From: Trichoplusia ni
Lineage: Eukaryota > Arthropoda > Insecta > Lepidoptera > Noctuidae
Length of the DNA: 64,000 bases
Reading direction: 5' to 3'
NCBI RefSeq assembly: GCF_003590095.1
Contig: NC_039488.1
Location: 8,680,001-8,744,000, forward strand
Part shown: positions 34,821 to 46,813 of the stretch, in pieces
Numbering within the stretch: the first letter of the stretch is position 1
How the letters are laid out: each line of letters opens with the position of its first letter
Made by a program: the position numbers and the translations under genes
The notes under the pieces: generated by a model
What the model saw: only the letters and a program-made list of their open reading frames with translations
Database searches by the model: none
Told to the model about the DNA's origin: nothing

Positions 34821-37800
34821 CTATGTGCTAGTGGTCGGGTTTTGAGCAATATTTTGCTTCTGTTCAGCAATCCAAGCAATGATCTTCGCTTTGAGTTCAG
34901 TGTTCGACTTCACTTGATCCATGGACAGCGGCGAACGATTAAACGGATCCGATTGATCACTTAAAAGGTGTCTGAAACAATTTAACCACATTTATCAAAT
35001 CAGTAAGGAACTTATTCTTTTTGTCGCAACCCACGGCGGTTTCACAGATATTCAAATAACGTGCACAAAGACACCCAGACACACATATTTCATTGATTGT
35101 GTAACATTAGCCAAACTACTCGAACGTACTTCAGCTAGCTTATTTTTAAATGTATCTATCGGCATTTCAAGTTCAAAATACTATTGAATCAGTTATATTA
35201 TATTGTATTCAATAAGTTACCTTGCGATAGTTGTCCTGTCGACAGTAGTGCGGGAGCTGGGCAATATAACAGGATCCATCATCAGAGTGCTCATGATAGG
35301 GTCCAGGAACTCTTCCGGCGCGTTCGCTAGAATCTCCTCGTCTCGCTGCCGCTGAACGGCAAATGTTTCGACGCGTGTAGCCACTTCTTGTAGAGAACCT
35401 ATAAGTCCGCCGCCTCCGATGCGAACTGTAGGAAAAAAAGATATTAGTGGATATTCTTGGTTTGTGCATTATCTGGCCGTAATGTGATGATGTTATCTTA
35501 ATATTCTAACAATCAATCTTCGTAGCAAGAACTCATGGCAAGAACTTGTGTACTATTTTTCATATAATCACATTTAATAAGTATGGCTGGTTAAAGAAGA
35601 TTAAAGGTTTACATAGAAGGACATTACAAATTTAAAATTTTGCTTAAAATGGTTCAATACCAACCAATCGCCTCCACACCACAATAGTAAACTGCCCTCA
35701 ATACCCGTAAATCAACTAAAACCCTTGTTATTTCTGCTCCCAAGACGCATTATTATCATTAATGTAGAATCAACTCGAAAGAGAAAATGGTACATTTACT
35801 TGAGTGTTGACTTACCAAGCACAGCTTCAGCCAATGTGAACAGCTGCGGCGAGTAGGAGCGGCCGTCGTCGGACACGGCGGCGCAGAACCGCTCGTTGTT
35901 CCCCAGCTCCACGTACATGCGGCAGATGTCCAGCACTGTGCTCGCGGGCTCGAACTCGTATTCCTTCATGTCTTTTACCTTATGACAATAATAAAAAATC
36001 TAAACGTAACTATCTACGTACACTGATTTATGAATCACATACGTTAAAGTCTTTACATTGGTATGTGTATTATCTTTTAAAGTTATGAAATTAATAACGA
36101 TATTAATTAACTATGTTAAAACTAGTGATAATTAAACGAATATATATCGGAAATCCAGTGTCGCACTAAAAAAATGCACTTCTTTCAGGAAGGAGATGTA
36201 TTGTGTTCGACATTGGTTGTTTAATTATCTCTCCAATAATCCGCCTTACTACATAGATTGAAAACCTTACTCATTAGGTAAGAACGGACAAAGCCAAGTT
36301 ATGCCAAAAAAATGTTCATAAAAGAGTTTTCCAGCATTACCTTGAAATTCTTCTTATTAGGCCCAACAAGATGCAACAAGAAGTAATTCAGCATGGACGC
36401 AATACGTTCGACGAGCGTGGGGTGGCAGAAGACGTAGGGCGCGTGCGCGGTGAGTCGCACGAGCGTGCGGATGGTGTCGCGGCCCAGGATGTTGTCGAAG
36501 CGCGCCAGCATGCCGATGTGCGACAGGTTGGCCAGGTTCTGCGCGCGCTCCTGCGACGGCAGGCTGGCCCACGTGCCGGACTCCCTAAGGAAACATCATG
36601 GAACTTACTTCAAAGTAACAATTACAACATAATAACGATTTTCGCAACGAACAAAAGTACTACTATAACTTTAAAATGAATGCATCAACTACGGAGATAT
36701 ATAACTATAATAATTATCATTTACATGTTATCATCCGAGTGCTTTACTTTTGGATAATTTGGAAAGATTTTGACGAAATTGGTTGGAAAGATTGACGCAT
36801 AACATTATTATAATATAAACAAAATTTTAGTTTTAGAAGTTATTTTACATCTTCTTAATTAAGATGTAATTCATTTTTGAATAATAATACCTATAGACCA
36901 ATACATTTGGTTCAACTTACTGCGCTGTCTGCATGGTGCGTATTTGAGCCATGTTTCCTAAGGCCTCGTCTAGTAAAAATATAGCGTCGTTCATCAGAAG
37001 GTTCACAAAACGTAAGAATATCGGCGGGTGGACGGCCTCCATGTTGGACTCGGCTTCTTTAGCTAATCGTCTATAAAAACAAGATGAAGTGGAATTAGTA
37101 ATATTCCAGATATTGATGGTATATAAATATAGGTAACGGTTGAGGAAAAATATCAGAGATATCTACTGTTATATTTTTATCCTTAAACTTAAAAGGTTTC
37201 ATCACCTATATACATGTTAAACTAATTTAAACAATGTAAAATATAAACCACTAAGACCGTCGTTACCAAAATTGGTGATTCTAGTTTCAAACTCACGTAA
37301 ATGCATCCCTGTGTTCCTGCATTCCCCATAGGAAATCCATCACGAGGTACATAGGGCGGCGGTAGTTGAATTTTTGTTCAAACTGCACGCTCTGGCCAGT
37401 CATCTCAATGCCCACAAACACGTCCAATAGGCAAGGTACGAGCTGGAAGATGAAAAAACTTTAACCAAGCGACAGTATAGGTAGTACATTTTAATATTAA
37501 TCACAAGTTTAGAAGAAATACATAAAACAAATAGCTGATCCAGCGAATACCGTTCTATGCCAGGACGCCACCCAAACGGAACACATAAATCATAATCGTT
37601 TCAGAAGGCTATAACAATTGCTTTTTGCACCGGTTTAAAAGTAAACCTTAAAAACATAGTAATACAGTATACAGTACAGTACAGTACAGTGTAGTTTATT
37701 TACCTGCTGCCTGTGTGGATGTTCTTTGAACAGCTGTTCGCGGTAGAACGAGGCTAAGCTGCTCAACGGCTGCTGATCATCAGGATGGTTAGGTAACATC

Positions 37801-40800
37801 GCTTCCAGGCACTCGGCTAGTCGCGCCCTGAAAAAACATAACTGCTATACAGAGAAGGACTTTCGGGTCATCATACATACTCATGTCATTCTGGAACTCG
37901 ATAATGTTTGAATCTGTAGCTAATTTAAGTTTTAAAATGTTTGCACTCAGCTCATCATCAAGGAATCTGGATGGGTTTCTTGACTAGTTGGAAAACCCAA
38001 AATATTCGCCATTACCTTAAATGCGGGTTATAAGTCCTGCTGGAGTCGCCCATGAAGGTGAGCACGAGCGTGAGCGCGGGCCGCAGCACGCTGGCGATGT
38101 CGGCGTCGTCCGTGATGGCGCCCACCGTGCGACGCGCCATCGTTATCAGTACCACCACGTTCTCCAGCACGAACTCCGGGACACATCTGTGGGAGAAAAA
38201 CAACATTCAATATCTTTGAACAGCTTAGACAAAAATTCGACGACCGGGTGTTGTGGCGCAATTTGGGAAAGGGGGAATTTTTCTTTCAAATATTTTATTG
38301 TTTTGAGAAATCTTGTAATATAAACAGACATTAAAATATTTGATAACTCCGAAAGAAAAATGGAAATAGACAACCCGCTTGCTGGTCCCAGCAGAAAAAG
38401 AACGGTAGATGCTGATAACAACGAAGCAGAAGTGTCTGATCCCAAAACCCGTTCGGAAATAGCAGATAAGGAGTGCAAAAAGAGCTCAAAGGTTTTGAGG
38501 CTCCCTCAACAGCGGCTTTATGCCAAAATGGCTCTGGCAAACATGACAGGACTCTTAACTGAGTCAACATTCCAAATCCGTTGCAAGCAGGTCTTTGCAG
38601 GGAAAAGAGCAGTTAACTATACATATAGAAGCATTTTATAAAAATATGAATTCTGAGGCCTTACTCTGCAGCATTCTACGGAAGCCTGAAAGTAGAGCTG
38701 ATGGCTAAGAAAGATGAACATACCACACATGGTACGGTGGAATGGAGGGAAATCTCAGGGTTGGGCACTGAGCATGGACCTGTGTCTAGTGAGTGTGTCA
38801 AGTCCTGTGTCAAGAGAGAGCGTGAGGTATTTCTGCGGGAGAGTATAGAAAAACCCTTTCATCCTTAACTCCAATTTAATATTTTGTTAACCTGTAAATC
38901 TAGATTGTTGATTTTCTCCGAAAGTCATGTAATGTTTGATTTCTTTAATCATGTAGTTTCTAAGCTTAAGTTTTATTAAAAATAAAATAAAAAAGGAATG
39001 TTCATTCGCGAACCGTTTGCGCGCATTCTATCGTTCGTCTAGTTTTTGAGTTGTCGCGGTCCGTCGATAGATGGCGGTGTGAGTAGCGAACAGTATTTAA
39101 TTGAGTTTATTGATTGACTGATTGAAAGAATGACTGCAAAGACAGAAACAACCTTTTAAGAAAGCTTTTTCAGCGCATGCGAGATACAAAAGGTTATTAT
39201 ATGGCTAGGTTATGGTATGCTAAGTGCTGTATAAACTAAAATTAATGATTTCACAGATCGAGCAGAAAAATCAGTTAAGTAGTTGTCAAAACCATCAATC
39301 TATAAATATCTATCATCTTACATTTCTAGTGTTTGTTCCTCTCCATGGAAACATATTTGCATTGATAAGGTTGACTTAAGTTGAAGGCTAATCGTTCAGT
39401 CTTATTAAACTGATAAATAATTGGATAACCTATGTATGTATTGGTTCAACTTTTCTCCATCTAGCATTATAAAAAATAGTTCTATAGATTGTTTAACGTT
39501 ACTTGCAAAAAAAATATTGACCGGGGATCGAACCCGCGACACGTTGCTCACATTGAATTTGGCGTGGTAGCCTATACCAATTGGCTATCCTTGCAGTTGC
39601 CTATAATATCATTTCAATATTAGTTAAGCTGTGACTATCTGTCTAAAGTTAGCATTAGGTACCTAAGCGTGTCCGGCGGCGGCGTGGTGACGGGCATGTG
39701 CAGCGGCAGCAGGCTGAGCGGCGCGTAGCTGGGCAGCGGCGCGTCGGGCTGCGGCCGCACCGCCACCTGCACCAGCCACGTGCACGTCATGGCCTGCAGG
39801 CGGTTCAGGTTCGTCAGCATCTCCTTCTCCAGCAGCGCGCAGCGGAGACTCACGAACCTGGTGGGTGGAGAATGGTTAAAATCTGGCTAGATTGCTCTCG
39901 AAAATCAATATAAATATCGTGAAGAGTGCCACCGCTTTTAAAAGAAGATTATTGCAGTTGTGAAAGACACACATCAGCCTCTCTTTTACCATGTAATGCA
40001 CTGTCTTGCTTTCGCAGTTCCAAGATTACTTTAAAAGATTGTGGTAGAATTGATTTCGATGTGGCATGAGAAAGACAAGATTGCGCAATTTAACAGGTGT
40101 ATGAATAATAGTTACTTGGCCATGAGATGGTGTGCCCGCTGGCGCATGGGCTCGAGCAGATGGTGCGCGCCGGCCGCCACGTCGGCCAGCGCGCGCTGCG
40201 CCTGCCCCAGCTCCTGCCCGCAGCGCCACAGCTTCTCGGCGCACACGCGGACGCCTGGGGACCGCCGCGGGACCATTGTACATACAGCTCATATCAAAAT
40301 TAAGCATAATCCCTTGCAATGAGGCAATGAAAGCTGTTTGTTTGTCAGATTTTGAAAACTTCTTGATCTTGAAAATAATATAGTAAAAGAAAAAGATTTG
40401 TTCTTAAAAACAGAGTGAGTTAATTTATAAACAACTATTTAAATATGGGAAATACTGACCTAAATCAATACATTTTTGGGTCATAAAGAAGCACTCCGTA
40501 ACAAAGTTGTATGTTTCAGCGGTGGGCCTCTTCACGGGCTGGTCATCTTCAGTAACTCTTGACGGCAGTAAGCAGGTTTCACTATGGAGACAGTCCAAAT
40601 GTACAGATTTCTCTGCACATTCTTGAGGCTAGAATTTAGAAGAAGAAGTAAAGTTTTGGACTCTAATAGTAATTAGAAACAGGATAATGTTGAACTGAAT
40701 GTTGACAAGTGAGGAAAACATGATATAAAGATAAAATAAACTGTAATTTTACAAAAATATAGCAGCATTGTGCCATTGTTAATATACTTACAAGTACTGC

Positions 40801-43574
40801 ACCATAGGTAGGATCGATCTTCAGTGATTTTGGATCATCTGCTGTTGTACAGAATGGTTGGCAGAGTTGTAAAAGTACTGCACCCAAGTTTAACATGAAG
40901 CCATCTGAGACTGTGCTTAAGGTAGCAGCACTAACTTCACCGTGCTGCAAGTAAATGAACAGATGATTAGAAAATATTTTTCAAAAACAAAATGTTGACT
41001 AGACACAAGGGCTAAGTCTCGGGTCGTGTCTGGACAAGGCTGGCAAATGAACAAAGAAAATGGGGAGGTGTTTGCCCAGCAGTGGGAAGAAAATTGCTGT
41101 GGATTATGATGATGAAAGGCTAAAAGTATTATGTGTAAGCAATTAAAGCCTATTTGTAATAGTATATAATAACAACACAGTTCTTAAGAATAAAAAGCAG
41201 AAAATAAATTAATAAATACCTGAACATTCCAAAGTTTTCCTCTTCCAACATTAGACTTCAAACATTTACCCATCCAGGATAACAGGCGGTTCCTCATATG
41301 GGGACCTCCTTTCAGGATGGTCAAAAATATTCTATGCAAATAATTAGTGAGGTGGGATGAGGCATTCCATACAGATGTTTCTATCATTGAAGTGGCAGTC
41401 TGTAATCATAAATAAGTATTCATTAACATGTTAAGGGTTCACATAATCTTAGGAATCCCATCACTTTCCATAAGAAACCATACTTATTGAGACAAAACAA
41501 ACAAAGCTCTTTGTAAGTAAATGATTTCAGATTTTGTTTTCCTTGTCGACATGAACACAGCAGATTTCCAACTTGGAATTAGGCCAAGTTTATTATCACA
41601 AAAGTAAGGAAAAGCAAAAACGAAGGACTTATCTTTGAGAAAGATTCTTTTAGTACTTATTTTAGGAATTTAAATACTTCTCACCTGGTCCATAGGATTA
41701 TCAAAGAAGTCATGTGGCAGTGAAGCATTCCTTGGGAGAACTGAGAGGCTGAGTAGCGCCCCAATCACAGAATCCTGATAGAACCGGCCATTTGTCTCAT
41801 TCTTGGGCTCACAGGCTTCCAAAAGTATAGGGGCTAAGTTTTGATTGGCTGGAATAGGGAAACAATGGTTTTAAAATTGTTAATTTATTTTTGGTGGGTT
41901 GATTGAAGGCAATACCAATAAATCTCTGGAAAGTGGAAACTCAACGAGCTCCCTATGGTACCATATAAGACTTTTAGAATAAGTATCAAAAGTTTTATAC
42001 AGCAAATAATTTAATGAGATAAGTGTTTTGAAATGTAATGAATGCTGTTGGGTCTTTGTTTCCATTTGACTGTAGAAGTTAAGATTGTTATATTAAATAT
42101 ACATAAAGGAATACCGAGACCAACAAATATCTCAAAACAAATGCATATATTACATAAGTAATATAGTAAGTTTCTTCCTATCTTTTCATCAATGTGATAT
42201 GTAAAACTATCAAAAAATAAACTTGGTATATGGATCTTAAAATAAATCCTGTTTACTGAAACTCTACAAATTTCTGCACATACTTATTACTGCTCACTGC
42301 TCACACAAACTCTCTTAAGAGGTAAACAAAGTGCTTTGTAGCAAACATTCTAAGCTTCTTACCATTTAAATGATTCTAAATTCAAAATCAGATGTTTTTT
42401 TTTCAATATGCTACTATGCTTATCATAGGTCTATAAAACTCATTCCACAGAAGTCTAAAATACTGCTATGGAACAAATTTAGAAAAGACAGAGGCAGCAA
42501 AATTACCACACATCCTTCTTCTACACTTACTTAAGTTATAACAGTTAATCTTACTTACCAGCAAACAGCTGTATTGAGGGCAGTACATAAATCGGCAGGT
42601 TGATTAAATTAGCTTTGTTAACATCTATGTGAATTCGTTTTAATACAGGCAGCATTGTGTCTCGCAACTGTTCTTGTGAATTTGGGTCACCTGGAAACAA
42701 AGGTGATTAAAATACATATATTATTGATTTCACATAAATACACAATACATTATTACAGCAAAAGCGCAAAATACAAATGATTAAAATGATTGAAAAAGTC
42801 ATTCAAAATGGAATTTAACACAGTTTTTTTATTGAAATTCATTACATATTTTACCAATTTTAACTTATCAATCTTTCATCTTTACATACAGTTGAATTAG
42901 AACTTTTTTTTAATGGTTAATAAATAGAAAAATAGCTTACCATCAGACATAAATGCTTTTACAATATCTATGAAGAATGTATGACATTGTGGGTCAACAT
43001 GTTGCAGTAATTCCACAAGTTGCATAGAAAAGTCTTGTCCTTCAAACAAAGCAGGTTGCTTGAGGGCTGTGACTGCATTCCTGAATATTAGTTCCTTCAT
43101 TCTTTGAACAGCATTCTTCACAACCTGGTTTGAAACCTGTTCATAGGTTTGTAAATTCTGAATTGAACTAAACAAGTACGGAAACACCTGCTTCTGCACA
43201 ACATGCTCTTTGTAAGATCTACATGTTTTAGGTATAACACAAGTCTCAATGTCTGTTAGAAGTAATCTTTCAAAGAGTGCCTGTTCTAAGGCTTCTAAAT
43301 CTAAATGCACTTTTGGCTTAGTAGCTTCTGCCAATTCTTCTAAGAAGACTAATTGTCTGTCTCCAACTGGAAAACCTTCGCCAGCTTTTGGATTTATGGT
43401 AAAATGAAAAACATTTTCTACTATATTGTTAACAGTTTCAATTTCTTCGTCTCCAGGAGGCGCTTTGACAGAAGTTTGAAATGCAGCATTATCATCAGCT
43501 CGAGGTGATTCAATTGCAGAAGATCCTTCAGGTGCACCTATTAGCCCCGCAAAAGGATTATTTGGTTCCGACAT
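34821..43574 (-). CDS. UBE4A: ubiquitin conjugation factor E4 A (U-box E4 ligase)
   Basis: Sixteen coding exons on the minus strand: 43574-42941, 42690-42559, 41848-41685, 41399-41220, 40944-40792, 40628-40460, 40254-40116, 39857-39663, 38186-38016, 37827-37704, 37442-37297, 37070-36921, 36584-36341, 35978-35816, 35425-35221 and 34971-34821. Every phase matches, giving 1039 residues (human 1066). The N terminus MSEPNNPFAGLIGA replaces the human NPFAALFG. The Ufd2 core includes LLSWMGKCL, FMLNLGAVLLQLCQPFC, FEQKFNYRRPMY, FLRFVNLLMNDAIFLLDEA and ERIASMLNYFLLHLVGP. The C-terminal U-box (about residues 958-1031) has EEFLDPIMSTLMMDPVILPS and RHLLSDQSDPFNRSPL. E4 factors extend ubiquitin chains on tagged substrates and cooperate with p97/VCP. 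The start was set at the MSEP ATG; an upstream open stretch has no ATG. Introns contain a decayed coding fragment (38360), SINE pieces and a pentanucleotide repeat. Several middle and 3' exons are strikingly GC-rich compared with the 5' exons. Confidence 0.97.
35036..35100 (-). repeat. SINE body fragment in UBE4A last intron
   Basis: GTGCACAAAGACACCCAGAC is shared with the body of the SINE at 33757-33980 (TGCACAATGACACCCAGAC). Only this piece remains, within the intron 34972-35220. Confidence 0.4.
37531..37660 (-). repeat. Helitron-like end fragment in UBE4A intron
   Basis: TAGCTGATCCAGCGAATACC resembles the CTAGCTGACCCAGCAAATG end of the element at 22119. The remaining body is decayed. It lies between two UBE4A exons. 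Confidence 0.35.
37664..37694. repeat. ACAGT pentanucleotide microsatellite
   Basis: Five to six imperfect ACAGT units in a UBE4A intron, ending just before the donor of the exon at 37704. Confidence 0.8.
38360..38868 (+). pseudogene. decayed coding fragment inside a UBE4A intron
   Basis: On the plus strand, opposite to UBE4A, an ATG at 38360 opens 93 codons (to 38641). They start MEIDNPLAGPSRKRTVDADN, are highly charged and carry a nuclear-signal-like SRKR. After its stop, a second frame (offset by two) stays open to a TAA at 38866-38868 with coding-like composition (LMAKKDEHTTHGTVEWREIS). This suggests one longer gene broken by a frame shift. A run AAAATAAAATAAAAAAGG near 38977 could be a poly(A) remnant, fitting a retrocopy, but no target duplication was confirmed. 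The protein is not recognised. Alternatively it is a transposon fragment or a small lineage-specific gene. Confidence 0.4.
39505..39597 (-). repeat. SINE head in UBE4A intron
   Basis: Minus-strand tRNA-like head with CTGCAAGGATAGCCAATTGG and a B-box CGGGTTCGATCCCCGG, followed by A/T. Same family as 33757-33980 but without the body. Confidence 0.65.
41026..41117 (+). repeat. lepidopteran interspersed repeat fragment in UBE4A intron
   Basis: GGGGAGGTGTTTGCCCAGCA then GTGGGA and a GATGATGA tail. This matches the 3' end of a very common lepidopteran retroposon (GAGGCCTTTGCCCAGCAGTGGGA...GATGATGATG). Confidence 0.5.
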
Positions 43575-46500
43575 CGTAAAGAAAATTCGAAGCTTGATGA
43601 ACAATAACAATATTAAGCGATATATTAAAATTTCCTTAATACACCTTCACTTTCAGTGTCTACTCTCATTTTGTCAAGAAATAACCATGTGTTATGAGAA
43701 TTCGAGAGAAAAAACAGACGATAGCTCGAATTCGTATTTTCGTCAAATGCTGACTTATCACAAAATTGATAAAAATGACATTACAACAATTTGGATCATC
43801 ATGATGACATTTAGATTTGGTTTTGAAATATAGACTGAAATAGTTTTTTTTATATTTTTTAATGAAATAATTAACATTTAAAAATACATTATAATAGAAA
43901 TATAAAATACTGAAATGTTATAATAAAAGAGAGCAGTTCACTGATGTAGCTGATTATGTTTTTGTTCATTCTACTATTTATTACATAGGTCACATTTACT
44001 CAGATATAAAGATAGGCAACACTTAAGCGTTATAGCACTACTTTTATCAAGTTAAAATGAAACGATTTGCATTAACAAGATTTTTAAAACAAATTCCATA
44101 TTAAATTATCCGTTAGGGTTTTTCAACATATATTTGTTCATAGTGTAAATTATATTTCAAAAGAAGTAAATAAAAAGGAGCAGTGACCGGAAACAATGCG
44201 TCATTAGATAATTCTTGGTGTTGGTGGCGTACTGAGTTCACTAGCGCTTCTACTTCCTGCGTGACGAATTTTGTAACTAAATAATTTTTGATCGCCTCGT
44301 TGTTCTGCTACAGTCGTCGTTCGAAATCAATATAGCGTACTCGAATTGTTACGTCTTTATGCAGCAATGCTATGAAAAATAACCATTTTATATGGCGTAT
44401 AGTAGTCGCACATAGTGATTCGTTCATTAATGTAAGATTGGTAACAATTAATATTATTTACTCGTTAGGCCATTTTATGAATGCGTGTCCCCTTATACAT
44501 AAAGTGCTTGGTCAGCTAATGGAATTACCATACACGTGCAACATCCATCTACGCTACACATTTTTGTTTTTAAACGCGTTTTGAAGGAAATATGCATTAT
44601 ATTTTGCAAATTGGTAACAGTATTTCTCGTTTGATCAATCTTATTGCCACTGACGCCAAAATGGCGGCTGTCTGCGGCAACAGCAATAACTTTCTTGTGC
44701 TTGGCAGCCATTGCCGTGCACAGAAAATATTGATTTTTATATTTAATTTTCTCATTACTATTTCCTAAAACGATTTATTTTTGTGCATGATGTTACTTTC
44801 GGTCTAATCTATTTACTATTAATATAATTTATTGTATATTTGTGTATGTATTTCATACTTATATGCCTATTTAGGGGTAAAATTTGGTGTCGGTAATGTG
44901 AATATTTTCTCATAAATTTTATTCTGCTCATTTTTTGCACAAAACATGTTAATTTTAGTTTCTACGTTCATTAGCTAATTGTAGCAATTTAGCATTATAA
45001 CGCTGCCAAATTAAGATGACAGTATAGGTACTTAGTGTATGTAGGTTACACGCCATATTTACACGTAGATATCACTGCGATACTTTGTGCTAGTGTGTGT
45101 GAGCGTTTGTACGTCTCGTGACCTCGATGAAAGGAAGGACACATAGATATCTTGCCGTTCTAGAAGGCTGACGTCATTCAAATCGTGGCGAGAGCGCAGA
45201 GCGCAGCAAGATATTGTGAAATGTGAACGGCCACCCACTGCTTGCTTGGCTTGGCTGTATCTTACTAAATTACTCTTCAAAGTAGTGGCTATGAACAGTT
45301 ATTGTACTGACTTCTGCCATACATGTCGAATTTCTTACTGCGCAACACCTAAGTAATTTTGTGAAATTTGGAGATATATTCCCAATGATAATTGTTCCGA
45401 CGAATATTAGGTATAGTATCTAAAAGAAAAAGGAGATTTATTCTCGTCAATTAGAATTTTATACACGATTAACCAGCAAACTAATAATATTTCTTATTTA
45501 TTCTTTGTTTACACAGTCACAAAGGACGTGTTACGCGATTATCGTGAGATCTTTGTGTTCTTTTCGTAACGAATATGGGTTCATTTTTTCGAGAGGTTAC
45601 GTCCATTTATTTTATATCGAACGCTTTCGTTATTTTTTATCAATTGCCTGTGATATGTTTTATCCCGTAACTCATAAAATCTATATCCCCAATTTAGTCG
45701 TATTATACGGCAAAATGGCGTCTATGGCATTGTGGCATTGTAGATTTTCTTGCATGACGTATCTATCTGCCGTTTCAGTTCGAAGTTGGTTCGTATTTTT
45801 GCATTGTTGCTATCTCTTTCTCACATAGCGCAAAAGTCAACAAGCTATATAATGATTTATGTTAAGAATATGAAGTCGACGCGGCAGAAACGCGGGCATA
45901 ATAGAATTGACCATGACTCCGTATTATTTTCTGAATTTGCTAGTCGTATTATTAATTAATTATCTTTATTAACTTGGCTGTTTAAAGTATAACTTGAATT
46001 AGTGAATTTAGAGGCGGAACTGCAAAAAATCATTCACAAATTGTTATTTTGAGACATACTAGGTGTAGTCATCATCGTACAATTACATACGTTTCGTAGA
46101 ATACTTAAATGCGAAATTTTATGAAACACGCGAGTGTGTAATAGTTTTCAATCATTTTTCAAGTTCAGGACAGAACACAATTTATTGCATTATAGGAAAC
46201 TGTTAGAAATAGATCAAAACGTTTAATAACTATTCAACTTCCTTCGTGTGGCTTAACTTTGGGCTATGAATTACAGGAAAAAGTTAAGAAACTTATAGGC
46301 ATACTTATATACATTTATTTAGTCGTTTTCAAAGTATCAGGAGGCTAGTACGTTATAAAATCTGATCCAGCACTTTTTTCTCTTGCGAGACAGTTAAAAG
46401 TAGGTACTATTACTAACCCCCTCGGGAACGAATCGACACGATCGTTATAGCAAAGCTGACAGGGTAGTTTTTTCTGCTTTGGGTTCTTTCAGCCATACAA

Positions 46501-46813
46501 TTTTTACTTTCGTACGGTGTCATTAATATCGTTTTCATCTTATCGTATAAAGTAGGTGTAAAGCAGTTATAATCAGTTTAATCTTATCGAAGAATTGTTT
46601 GTACTTTTCCGTTTTACAATACTACACAATAACTCATTTAAACAAAATTCCTATACCGAATACTCAGCTTTAAATATCCTTAAATATGCTCTCAAGGTAC
46701 TTTTGTTGACAATAATGAATGAGCATTTCTAAAATTTTCACTCCCAAGAGAAAAATATTTTTTACAAAATAAATAACATATAACTTTATCTCAATTTCAG
46801 TGACTCATTTAAG
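43575..46813. other. region between UBE4A and the ZC3H4-like gene
   Basis: UBE4A and the ZC3H4-like gene diverge from here. No coding exon is recognised; open frames near 43594, 44372 and 45505 have no domain. An acceptor TCTCAATTTCAG ends at 46800, 13 bases before the ZC3H4-like ATG, so at least one non-coding first exon of that gene lies somewhere in this region. A YY1/Pho-like motif is at 44656-44668. Confidence 0.6.
44656..44668 (+). promoter_or_regulatory. YY1/Pho-like motif CCAAAATGGCGGC
   Basis: Matches the long YY1/Pleiohomeotic consensus AANATGGCGGC. A weaker version (CAAAATGGCGTC) is near 45712. It sits 2.1 kb before the ZC3H4-like ATG and could mark the promoter of its non-coding first exon. 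Function inferred from the motif only. Confidence 0.3.

Noticed and set aside
36371..36679. Plus-strand frames over UBE4A exons (also near 38021, 39698, 40041)
   Set aside because: All lie opposite GC-rich UBE4A exons whose minus-strand reading and splice phases are consistent.
45505..45828. 107-codon plus-strand frame before the ZC3H4-like gene
   Set aside because: Rich in Phe, Tyr and Cys as expected from random AT-rich DNA; no domain.
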